Assembly: GCF_002305875.1 (NCBI RefSeq)
Contig: NZ_CP022098.1
Location: 4,774,001 to 4,838,000, forward strand
Length of the DNA: 64,000 nt
Direction: 5' to 3'
Source of the DNA: Cystobacter fuscus
GTDB taxonomy: Bacteria; Myxococcota; Myxococcia; Myxococcales; Myxococcaceae
Part shown: positions 36,280 to 44,800 of the stretch, one piece after another
Layout: each line of letters opens with the position of its first letter
Numbering within the stretch: position 1 is the stretch's first letter
Program-made: the position numbers and the translations under genes
Notes under the pieces: model-generated
The model's database searches: none
The model's input: the letters and a program-made list of their open reading frames with translations, nothing else
What the model was told of the DNA's origin: nothing

Positions 36280-36309
36280 CGCCCGCGAGGCGAGGTGTCA
36301 GGCGGGCGC
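36279..36309 (+). terminator. possible hairpin after dioxygenase gene
   Basis: GCGCCCGC and GCGGGCGC form an 8-bp perfect stem with a 15-base loop, starting at the last base of the stop codon. Weak because of the long loop and missing T-run. Confidence 0.35.
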
Positions 36310-36398
36310 TCGCTTCCGCAAGACACGAGCGGCTGAACATCCATGCTCTTATGTAGCCGGTGCACGGGTGCGCCCAGGCCCCCGTGAGGAGATCGACC

Positions 36399-36869
36399 AT
36401 GTTCCTCATCGAGACCGAGAACGACTTGTTGCAGGCCTTCCGCCCCCGTGACCGGGAGAAGGTCGAGCTTCCCAAGGACATCCGCTTCCCGCTGTTCGTG
36501 CGGGACTATTTCGCGTGGGTGGAGCCCGCGGGGACCCGGGTCTTCCTGGTGTGCCCCTCGCCGCAGGGCAAGCGGCCCATGGGCATCGCCTTCCGCCGCG
36601 ACTCGCACGGAGGCCCCGCGCCCTCCCAGATGTGCGACTGGTGCCACTCCTACGGCTCGTCCAACGAGATCGGGCTGCTCACCACGGACGTCAATTCCAA
36701 GCGCCGGGTGGGCGTCAACCTCTGCCAGGACCTGCGCTGCAAGGAGAAGCTGGAGTCGGCGGCGGACCTGTCCGGCCGTCATTTCCGCGACGTCATCCCC
36801 CCGCTGATGGAGCGCATGCAGCGCTTCGCCCGCGAGGCGTTGCGCATCGAGTCCGTGCCGGAGCAGTGA
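36399..36869 (+). CDS. FBP-domain zinc protein (EF-G-binding type)
   Basis: A 156-residue cytoplasmic protein. The C-terminal half carries a treble-clef zinc site of FBP_C type: CDWCHS near residue 86 and CQDLRCKEKL near residue 115, with a beta-hairpin (IGLLTTDVNSKRRVGVNL) between them. Proteins with this domain include the FusB/FusC-like EF-G-binding proteins, which release EF-G from the ribosome. Whether this one acts on EF-G is unknown. ATG 36399 follows GAGGAG about 9 bases upstream. No operon partner is evident. Confidence 0.75.
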   Translation: MFLIETENDLLQAFRPRDREKVELPKDIRFPLFVRDYFAWVEPAGTRVFLVCPSPQGKRPMGIAFRRDSHGGPAPSQMCDWCHSYGSSNEIGLLTTDVNSKRRVGVNLCQDLRCKEKLESAADLSGRHFRDVIPPLMERMQRFAREALRIESVPEQ

Positions 36870-36976
36870 GTCCCCACGGGGCCTCTTCTTCGTGAACAGA
36901 GGCGCGGAGCCTCCACCGCGCGTTCGACGCAAGTGGTGTAAACGGCAGCCGTCGCATCGACTGTCGGGGAGACTCC

Positions 36977-38248
36977 ATGAACGTCACGAAGAACATGCGG
37001 TGGATGCAGTGGATGGTGTTGTGGGGCGTGGTCGCGGGTCCCGTGCTCGGCTGCGGTGGGAAGCCACCGGTCACGCCGACTCCGCCCGCGGGAGAGCGGA
37101 TCGTGTTGCGCGTCCCGCTCTACTCGTGGATTCCCGATGCCGCGGGGGACAAGTTCCAGGCCCTGTCCGCGCGCGTCGAGGCCGAGTTCGAGGCCGAGCA
37201 CCCGGAGGTGGACCTCGACGTCAATCCCTCCTGCTTCCAGGATGATCTCTACGAGCCCTCGCAGCTCGCGCGCTCGCTCCGGGGAGAAGGGGAGTGCCCC
37301 TATGACGTCGTCGAGGTGGACACCTCCCTGCTCGGCGAGCTCGTGGGCACCGGCGCCGTGCGGCCCTGGTCCGCGCTCCCCGAGGGTCCCCGCTGGCACC
37401 CCGCGGGCGTGTCCGCCTCCACGTTCGAGGGCAAGCTCTACGGCGTGCCGCACTGGCAATGCGCCCACTACATCATCTCCCGCGACGAGGCCGTGAGCCG
37501 CGCGCACACGGTGGATGAGCTGGTCCAGGCCCTCGCGGCGCTCAACACCCCCGCCATGGATCTCTCGGCCAACCTCCTGGGGAGCTGGAACCTGCCCTCG
37601 CTCTACCTCGATGCCTGGACGGATACCCACGGCCCCGCGAACGTGCAGTCCGCCGTCACCACCGAGCACTACGACACGGACGTGCTCGCCGGCATGAAGA
37701 AGCTCGCCAGCGCCTGCGCCACCGCCGAGGGCAATCCCTGCATCGATGGCACGTACGACGCCGAGGAGAACCTCGACGTGCCCGATGTCCTGCTCGCCGA
37801 GGGCCGCGCCGACGCCACCCTGGGCTTCTCGGAGCGGCTGCACGGCATCCTCAAGAAGCTCCCGTCGGCGGACAGCCGCGCCGCGCTGCGCATCTCCCCC
37901 GCGCCCCTGGGTCAGGGCAATCAACCCCTGCTCTTCACCGACTCGTTCTTCCTGGGCGAGCGCTGCACCGGGGCGTGCGAGCAGGCCGCCCAGGCGTTCG
38001 TCGCGTACATGACCCGCACGAGCACCTATCAGTGGATCGTCCTCGGCGAGGACGCGCCCGCCGAGGGCCGGGTGCCGCGCTACCTCATGCCCGCCAACCT
38101 GGACGTGTATGAGCTGCCCGGCGTGAAGGCCGATCCCTTCTACCCCGTCATCGGGGCGGCCACCGCCACCGGCGCGCCCTTTCCCAACACGGGCCTGTTG
38201 AACATCCGCAAGTCCATGCGCGACGCCATCCTCGGCGCGCTCCAGTAG
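36977..38248 (+). CDS. thiaminase I-like (thiamine pyridinylase) lipoprotein
   Basis: A 423-residue secreted lipoprotein (VLWGVVAGPVLGC lipobox) with a periplasmic-binding-protein fold. It aligns by eye with bacterial thiaminase I over its length: the start VLRVPLYSWIPD, YGVPHWQCAHYIISR with Cys162 at the place of the catalytic Cys113, LYLDAWTDTHG, GFSERLHG with Glu286 at the place of the catalytic Glu241, and PRYLMPANLDVYE near the end. Thiaminase I cleaves thiamine by exchanging its thiazole for another base. A role in degrading prey thiamine, or in salvage, is inference. Extra Cys pairs suggest disulfides. GGGGAGA precedes the ATG. It is convergent with the acyl-CoA dehydrogenase gene. Confidence 0.8.
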   Translation: MNVTKNMRWMQWMVLWGVVAGPVLGCGGKPPVTPTPPAGERIVLRVPLYSWIPDAAGDKFQALSARVEAEFEAEHPEVDLDVNPSCFQDDLYEPSQLARSLRGEGECPYDVVEVDTSLLGELVGTGAVRPWSALPEGPRWHPAGVSASTFEGKLYGVPHWQCAHYIISRDEAVSRAHTVDELVQALAALNTPAMDLSANLLGSWNLPSLYLDAWTDTHGPANVQSAVTTEHYDTDVLAGMKKLASACATAEGNPCIDGTYDAEENLDVPDVLLAEGRADATLGFSERLHGILKKLPSADSRAALRISPAPLGQGNQPLLFTDSFFLGERCTGACEQAAQAFVAYMTRTSTYQWIVLGEDAPAEGRVPRYLMPANLDVYELPGVKADPFYPVIGAATATGAPFPNTGLLNIRKSMRDAILGALQ

Positions 38249-38258
38249 CAGCCGCGGC

Positions 38259-39446
38259 TCACAGCAGGGGCGCGACCGGATCCACGCCCAGCAGCACGCC
38301 GCCAATGGTCTCGAGGACCACCGAGCCCACCATGGCGTGCTGCGTGGCCACGTGGACGTCGCGCATGCAGCGCTGTAGCGGGGAGGCGCGGTGGACGGAC
38401 ACACCTCCACCCGCCTCGTACATGGCATCCACCACGCGCGCCGCGCTGCGCATGGCATGGGCATAGGACAGCCGCAGCTCGGCCCGGTGGCGCACCGTCA
38501 GCTCCCGGCGCACGCCCGCCTCGAAGGTGACGTTCACCGTCTCCAGCAGCAGGGCCCGCGCGGCGCGCAGCGTGGCCTCGGCCTCGGCGAAGGAGTGCTG
38601 CACCACGCCGCGCGTGGCCAGCAGGCGTCCCGTGGGCATGAGCTTCTTGCTCTGCGCCAGCGTCGCGAGCTCGTCGATCGCCCGGCGGGCAATGCCGAGC
38701 CCCACCGCCGGCAGGCCCACCCCCAACAACCCCATCGCGGGAAAGGCATAGAGGGGACGGTCCAGGCGCGGGCGCTCGGCGACGAGGGAGAAGGAGCGCT
38801 CGGCGGGCACGAAGATGTCCTGCACCGAGATGTCCCCGCTGCCCGTGCCACTCAGGCCCATGGCGTTCCAGGTGTCGTGCAGCGTCGCGTCCGAGGCGGG
38901 GAAGCAGAACGTGCGGATCTCGGGCATGCCCTCGCGCACCATGCGGGGCGCTCCGTCCTTCGTCACCACCGCGCCGCCCACCAGCCAGCGGCAGTTCTGG
39001 CTCCCGCTCGCCCAGGCCCAGCGGCCCGTGAGGCGATAGCCCCCCTCGACGAGCTCGGCGCGTCCCGTCGGCGCGGCCACGCCTCCGATGATGACGTCCG
39101 ACGCATTGAAGATGGTGCGCGCCGCGGACTCGGGCAGCCAGGCGGCGACCATCGCGGTACACGCGCCGATCATCACGTTCCAGCCCACCGAGCCATCCGC
39201 CCGGGACAGCTCCTCCACGATCTCGATGATCCGGGCGGGATGCAGCTCGAGTCCGCCATAGGCCTCGGGCAGCACCATGCGGAAGAACCCGACATCGGCC
39301 AGTTCCCGCGCGAGCGCCGCGGGCAGCCGGCGGGCGGATTCGATCTCCTCGGAACGGGCGGACAGCTCGGGTGCGAGGCGCCGGGCCTCGGCCAGCAGGG
39401 GATGCTCGGAGGACGTCGTTACAGCGGACGGGGATGAGGTCGTCAT
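38259..39446 (-). CDS. acyl-CoA dehydrogenase-like flavoenzyme
   Basis: A 395-residue protein of the acyl-CoA dehydrogenase fold, closest in style to the HsaA/DszC/FMN-dependent monooxygenase subgroup. It shows VLPEAYGGLELHP, SRADGSVGWNVMIGA, RLTGRWAWASGSQNCRW and SGTGSGDISVQDIFVP. The C-terminal helical domain contains a hydroxylase-like segment (EAGGGVSVHRASPLQRCMRDVHVATQHAMV) instead of the usual catalytic Glu loop. That ending is typical for two-component flavin monooxygenases, so oxygenation is as likely as beta-oxidation. The start ATG at 39446 lacks a strong ribosome site. The 53-base gap to the carotenoid oxygenase upstream suggests possible co-transcription. Confidence 0.78.
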   Translation of the reverse strand: MTTSSPSAVTTSSEHPLLAEARRLAPELSARSEEIESARRLPAALARELADVGFFRMVLPEAYGGLELHPARIIEIVEELSRADGSVGWNVMIGACTAMVAAWLPESAARTIFNASDVIIGGVAAPTGRAELVEGGYRLTGRWAWASGSQNCRWLVGGAVVTKDGAPRMVREGMPEIRTFCFPASDATLHDTWNAMGLSGTGSGDISVQDIFVPAERSFSLVAERPRLDRPLYAFPAMGLLGVGLPAVGLGIARRAIDELATLAQSKKLMPTGRLLATRGVVQHSFAEAEATLRAARALLLETVNVTFEAGVRRELTVRHRAELRLSYAHAMRSAARVVDAMYEAGGGVSVHRASPLQRCMRDVHVATQHAMVGSVVLETIGGVLLGVDPVAPLL

Positions 39447-39499
39447 GCCCGGAAGTGTACGAGGCGCGGCACGGACGTAGCCAGTGGCGGTCCCCGGCG

Positions 39500-40948
39500 T
39501 CAGCGCGCCGTCACCCAGGTGCCATGGAAGGTGAAGGGGAAGGCGTGATCCAACCAGGCCCGGCCCACCGGTCCCGCCTCGGGCGCCTTCGCGTCCAGCA
39601 CCGCCACGTACGTCCGGTCGCTCGTGGCATCGTAGGTCTGCACCAGCAGCCAGCCGTCGTCCTCGGCCGAGCCCCCGGCCCGCGGGACGAAGATGGGCTC
39701 GGCGGGATGGTGCCCGGCGCCCAGCGTCACCACCGTCTCCGCGCCCGTCCACATGTCCACCTTCACCAGCACGTCATGGGCTCCTCGCCAGGTGTCGGGG
39801 CCCGAGTGCGCCACCACGTACGTGTAGCGGTGGCGCGCCCCGGCCCGCAGCGGCGTGGCACTGGGAAACTCGCAGCTTCGGTCCGAGACCTGCTCGGAGC
39901 GCAACCAGCCGGCCTCCACGTCCAACGTCGCCCGGTGCAGCCGGCCCTGGGCGTCCGTGCTGGTCCAGCCGCGGGGCAGCTCGGCCAGCCACTGGTTGGT
40001 GCCGAAGTCCGGGTAGCGCACGTAGTCCACGTGGAGGAGTCCGGCGTCCTCGAACGCATTGCCGAAGTGCCAGGCATGGAAGGGCTCGGCCGGAAAGCGC
40101 ACCACCTGGGCGGGCGCATCGATGGGAACGACGAGGACCTCCGTTCCCAGCTTCGGACGCCACTCGAGATTGTCCGACACGCTGCCCTGGCCGAGCAGCA
40201 CCCGGAAGAGGTTCAGGCGCACCGGCGACACGAAGAAGACCAGGTGGTGATCGGTGGCGATGAAGTCGTGGACCAGCGTCGGACCGGGCAGGGGCACGCT
40301 GCCCAGGCGGCGCACGGGTCCGGCGTCGGGCAGCTCGTACAGATCGAGTTGGGTGACACGCCCGTAGCGCACCCCGAAGTTGTAGGACGCCCGCCGCGAC
40401 ACCACGGGATGCGGGTGGGCGGAGAAGGCCGGTCCCACCACGCCTCCGAGGTCCGTCTCCCCCAGGGTGCTCAGGTCCTCCAGGGACAGCTCCGTGGGCA
40501 GGGCGGCCTCCACCAGGGCGAAGAGCCGTCCGTCCCACGCCAGGGGGGAGGTGTTGGCCGCGTTCTTCACCCCGCCGAACAGCCGCCGCCACAGCGTGGG
40601 CGCTCGGGTGCCATAGTTGCTGTAGAGCACCTGGCCCGCATCGCGCTCGGCGCGGATGCTCGGAGTGTCGATGGCGCGCGCCGCCCCCTGGGCCTGGCCG
40701 CCCGCGAAGCGCACTGCCAGCACGCCGCCATCCCCGTCGAACAAATGGCCGTAGCTCTGCCCCCCCACGCCGAACGCCACCGGCCCCACGCGCACCAGGG
40801 TCCCGTTCAACTCCTCGGGCAGCCGGCCCTCCACGCGCATCGGTTCGAAGCCATGGGTCCGAGACAGGTCCCGGTAGGCCTTGAGCCAGGAGGGACTCTC
40901 GGCGGAACGGAGGGCGGAGGCGGCACGCGTCATGGGGTCTTCGGGCAA
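39500..40948 (-). CDS. carotenoid cleavage oxygenase family protein
   Basis: A 482-residue protein of the RPE65/carotenoid oxygenase family, a seven-bladed propeller with a four-His iron site. The iron ligands are readable in AHPHPV, LVHDF, FHAWHFGNAF and the C-terminal FTFHGTW. It would cleave a polyene or stilbene-like double bond with O2; apocarotenoid formation is likely because myxobacteria make carotenoids. The TTG at 40948 is chosen because AAGGAGGG lies 9 bases upstream; ATG 40933 has no such site. The gene is divergent from a TetR regulator that probably controls it. Confidence 0.85.
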   Translation of the reverse strand: MPEDPMTRAASALRSAESPSWLKAYRDLSRTHGFEPMRVEGRLPEELNGTLVRVGPVAFGVGGQSYGHLFDGDGGVLAVRFAGGQAQGAARAIDTPSIRAERDAGQVLYSNYGTRAPTLWRRLFGGVKNAANTSPLAWDGRLFALVEAALPTELSLEDLSTLGETDLGGVVGPAFSAHPHPVVSRRASYNFGVRYGRVTQLDLYELPDAGPVRRLGSVPLPGPTLVHDFIATDHHLVFFVSPVRLNLFRVLLGQGSVSDNLEWRPKLGTEVLVVPIDAPAQVVRFPAEPFHAWHFGNAFEDAGLLHVDYVRYPDFGTNQWLAELPRGWTSTDAQGRLHRATLDVEAGWLRSEQVSDRSCEFPSATPLRAGARHRYTYVVAHSGPDTWRGAHDVLVKVDMWTGAETVVTLGAGHHPAEPIFVPRAGGSAEDDGWLLVQTYDATSDRTYVAVLDAKAPEAGPVGRAWLDHAFPFTFHGTWVTAR

Positions 40949-41014
40949 GAGGGGAAGCCCTCCTTATAGTTGCCCCCCCTGTCGCGCTCGCCGCGCGGAG
41001 TCTTCCGTTGGTGC

Positions 41015-41026
41015 TGACGGTGTCAA
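41015..41026 (-). promoter_or_regulatory. candidate TetR operator overlapping a -35 box
   Basis: TGAC-GGT-GTCA (41015-41025) is a perfect 4-3-4 inverted repeat in the 158-base divergent region. On the minus strand TTGACA (41026 to 41021) is a perfect -35 hexamer pointing at the carotenoid oxygenase gene, though its -10 region is poor. Binding by the neighbouring TetR protein would block this promoter; this is an inference. Confidence 0.35.
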
Positions 41027-41106
41027 CATGTAGGGTGCCGGGGCCCCCTTCCCCGTGCTCCGGCATGTCGCCCGAGCGTGGTGTGCCCAAGGGGAGAGGA
41101 GAAGGC

Positions 41107-41748
41107 ATGGCGGTGCGGGGTGCCCGGAAGAAGGTGGCGGACAAGGCGCACTATCACCATGGCGACCTGCGCCGGGCGCTGCTGGACGCGTCCCTGGAGC
41201 TCATCTCCCAGGAGGGCTTTGGCGCCCTGTCCCTTCGGGAGGTGGCGCGGCGGGCCGGGGTGACGCACGCGGCGCCCTACCGGCACTTCGCGGACAAGGA
41301 GGCGCTGCTGGCGGCGGTGGCCGAGGAGGGTTTTCGCTCGATGACGGCGCGCATGCGCCAGGACATGGCCCGGGAGCCGACGCCCCTCCAACGCCTGATG
41401 GCCTGTGGGGTGGCCTATGTCCTCTTCGCCGTGGAGAACGCCGCGCACTTCCGGGTGATGTTCGGTCCCCACTTCACCCGGCCCCTGACGCCCTCCGGCT
41501 CCCAGGAGGAGGGCAACTCGTTCCAGGTGCTGGTGGACGTCCTCCTCGAGGCCCAGCGGGCCGGAGAGGTGCGCGCGGGCGAGCCCCATGCGCTCGCGCT
41601 CACGTGCTGGTCCCTGGTTCATGGTCTGGCCTCACTGTGGGTGGATCGCCAGTTGGAGCACACGGGGTTGAGCACGGGGGTCGAGGCGCTGGCCCGGGAG
41701 CAGACGCGGATGTTGATGAGGGGTCTGGCGCTCACCCCGGTCGAGTGA
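41107..41748 (+). CDS. TetR/AcrR-family transcriptional regulator (WHG domain)
   Basis: A 213-residue repressor. The N-terminal helix-turn-helix is clear (YHHGDLRRALLDASLELISQ, ALSLREVARRAGVTHAAPYRHFADKEALLAAV). The C-terminal ligand domain has the WHG-type features of its subfamily (CWSLVHGLASLWVD). ATG 41107 follows GAGAGGAGAAGGC, which decides it over upstream in-frame starts. It is divergent from the carotenoid oxygenase gene and probably regulates that gene and itself. The ligand is unknown. Confidence 0.88.
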   Translation: MAVRGARKKVADKAHYHHGDLRRALLDASLELISQEGFGALSLREVARRAGVTHAAPYRHFADKEALLAAVAEEGFRSMTARMRQDMAREPTPLQRLMACGVAYVLFAVENAAHFRVMFGPHFTRPLTPSGSQEEGNSFQVLVDVLLEAQRAGEVRAGEPHALALTCWSLVHGLASLWVDRQLEHTGLSTGVEALAREQTRMLMRGLALTPVE

Positions 41749-41761
41749 GGCGCCCTCCGCC

Positions 41762-41798
41762 GCCCATTTCCCCATTGCGTGCGCGGCGACAAATGGGC
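41762..41798 (+). terminator. possible hairpin after tetR gene
   Basis: GCCCATTT and AAATGGGC form a perfect 8-bp stem, with a 21-base loop that can itself pair partly. It lies 14 bases after the TetR stop and before the hybrid kinase start. Confidence 0.38.
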
Positions 41799-41835
41799 AT
41801 GTCTTCTGGATCCACCCCCATGAGCCGAGCATTCG

Positions 41836-44800
41836 ATGAGTTCTTCCCAGGCCGATGAGCTGCGGCTCCTGCGTGCGGAAGTCGAGCGCCTGCGCGGGTT
41901 GCTCCATCGGGGAGGGATCGACCCCAACGCTTCCCAGGAGGCGAGCTACCGGCGGATCGTGGAGAGCGCGATCGACTTCGCCGTGATCGCCCTGGACCTC
42001 GAGGGGCGGATCACGCACTGGAACGAGGGGGCCCGGCGCATCCTCGGGTGGACGCAGGAGCGGATCCGCGGCGAGCCGGCCGCCGTGTTCTTCACCGAGG
42101 AGGACCGGGCACGGGGCATCCCGGAGCTGGAGATGGGCAAGGCGCTGGCGGGAGGCCGCGCCGTCGACGAGCGCTGGCACCAGCGGGAGGACGGCTCCCG
42201 GTTCTGGGCGAGCGGCGAGATGATGCCGCTCAAGGACGAGCGGGGCACGCCCATCGGCTTCGTGAAGATCCTGCGCGATCGCACCCCGCAGAAGCGGCTC
42301 GAGGAGGAGCGCGAGCGCTTCATCCTCCTGGCCGAGCAATCCACCGACTTCGTGTGCCTCGCCGACGCGGAGGGCCGGGGGCTGTTCATCAACCAGGCCG
42401 GGCGACGCCTGGTGGGCCTGCCGGAGGGGGACATCCGCGCCATGGGCCTCGCGGACTTCTTCCCGCCCGCGGAGCGCGGCTTCCTCCAGGACGTCATCCT
42501 GCCCATGCAGCGCGCCATGGGGCACTGGCGGGGCCGGGTCCACCTCCAGCACCATGGCACCGGGGCGCTCATCCGGGTGGACTGCAACGCCTTCGTCCTG
42601 CGCGACGCGGCGGGCCGCCTCACCGGCTACGCGCTCCTCAACCGGGACATCACCGCGCTCGAGCTGGCCGAGTCCGCGCTGCGCCGGAGCGATGAGCGCT
42701 TGCAGCTCGCCCTGAAGGCCTCCGGTTCGGTGGGCGTCTGGGACTGGGACATCCTGGCCGACAAGCTCTACCAGGATGCCCGCTGCGCCCGGCTCTTCTC
42801 CGTCGCGCCGGAGGTGGCCACCGCCGGGGCTCCGCTCGCGACCTTCCTCGGCGGCATCCACCCCGAGGATCGGGAGCGGGTGGGGCGGGAGATCCAGCGC
42901 GGCCTCGACAGGGAGCTCGAGTACGAGAGCGAGTACCGGGTGACGCCCGGGGGCGAGGTGCGGTGGATCCAGGTCCGGGGACGCATCTACCGGGACGAGC
43001 AGGGCAGGCCCGTGCGGTTTCCGGGCATCGTCATCGATATCACCGAGCGCAAGCGGGCGGAGTTGCGCCAGCACGCGCTGCTGGAGCTGAGCGATCGGCT
43101 GCGCAACCTGAACGGGACGCGTGAGATCGCCATCCTGGGCGCGCAGCTGATCGGCCGCACGTTGGGCCTGTCCCGGGTGGGCTTCGCCCTGGTCGATCTG
43201 GACACCGAGATCCTCACCGTCGAGCAGGACTGGTCCAACGGAGAGGTCGCGGGCATCGCGGGCGGCTATCCCTTCACCGTCTTCGACTCCGCCCTGGAGC
43301 TGTTGAGGCGCGGCCAGTCCCTCGTGGAGACGGATGCCGAGATGGCGGAGTGGATCCCCGCCGCGGAGCTGCCCAACTACCGTGCCCTGGACATGCGCGG
43401 CTTCGCCGGCCTGCCGCTCATGCGCAACGATCGGCTCGTTGGCTTCGTCTATGCGCACAGCTCCCTGCCTCGCGCCTGGCAGGAGGCGGACGTGGGCTTC
43501 ATCCGGGAGGTCTCCGTCCGCACGTGGGAGGCCATCGAGCGGGCCCAGGCCGAGCAGCGGCTGCGCGAGAGCGAGCAGGATCTGCGGCAGATCACGGATC
43601 AGGCGCCGGAGATGATCGGCTACGTCGATCGCGACCTCGTCTACCGGTTCGTCAACCGCACCTACGAGGAGTGGTTCGCCCGGCCCCTGGATCGGATCAT
43701 CGGCAAGTCCGCGCTCGAGCTGCTGGGGGAGGAGGCCTTCGCGCTGCGCGAGCCCTACTTCCGGCGCGCGCTCGAGGGAGAGGCGACCTCCTTCGAGGCG
43801 CCGCTGTACATCCCGGGGCGCAGCCCGCGCGAGCTGGAGCTGCGCTTCTTTCCCCGAAGGGATCTGGAGGGCAACGTCCAGGGCGTCTACCTCTTCATCC
43901 TGGACAACACGGACCGCAAGCGCGCCGAGCGCGCCCTGCTCGAGGCCAACAAGCGCCTGGAGCTGCGGGTCGAGGAGCGCACGCGGGAGCGGGATCGCAT
44001 CTGGAATCACTCCGATGACCTGATGGGGGTGATGAGCACCGATGGGTTCCTCAAGTCCATCAATCCCGCCTGGAGCCGCCTGCTGGGGGTCGACGCGGAG
44101 TCGCTGCTGATGAGCCACTTCCTGGACCTCATCCACCCGGACGACCATGCCTCCGTGGGAGCGGTCGTGGCGAGCCTGAGCCGGGGTGAGCGCGTGCACC
44201 GCATGGAGAACCGCCTGCGGCGCGTGGACGGCTCCTACCGCTCCCTGTCCTGGACCGCGGTGCCCGGCGACGACAAGGTCTTCTATGCCATCGGCCGGGA
44301 CGTCACCGCCGAGCGCGAGACCGCCGCGCTCCAGCAGCGGCTGTTCGACGTGCTCGACCAGTCTCCCGACTTCATCGGCATCGCCGAGCCCCAGGGCCGG
44401 ATCCTCTATGTCAACGCCTCCGGCCGGAGGATGGTCGGTCTGTCCGGACCGGGCGGGGTGGCCGTGCGCACCGTGCTCGAGTTCTTCTCGCCCGAGGATC
44501 GGCCGCTCATCGAGGGCACGGCGCTGCCCACGGCCCTGCGGGAAGGCAAGTGGGTGGGCCGCTGCCGCTTCCGTCACCTCACGACGGGGGTGGACATCCC
44601 GGTGGAGTACAACGTGTTCGCCACGCGTGACGGAGAGGGCCAGCTGCTCGGTCTCGGCATGGTGACGCGGGACATCACCCGGCAGCTCCAGCACGAGCAG
44701 ACCCTGCGCGAGACGGAAGACAAGCTGCGTCAGTCCCAGAAGATGGAGGCGGTGGGGCAGCTCACGGGGGGCATCGCGCACGACTTCAACAACCTGCTGG

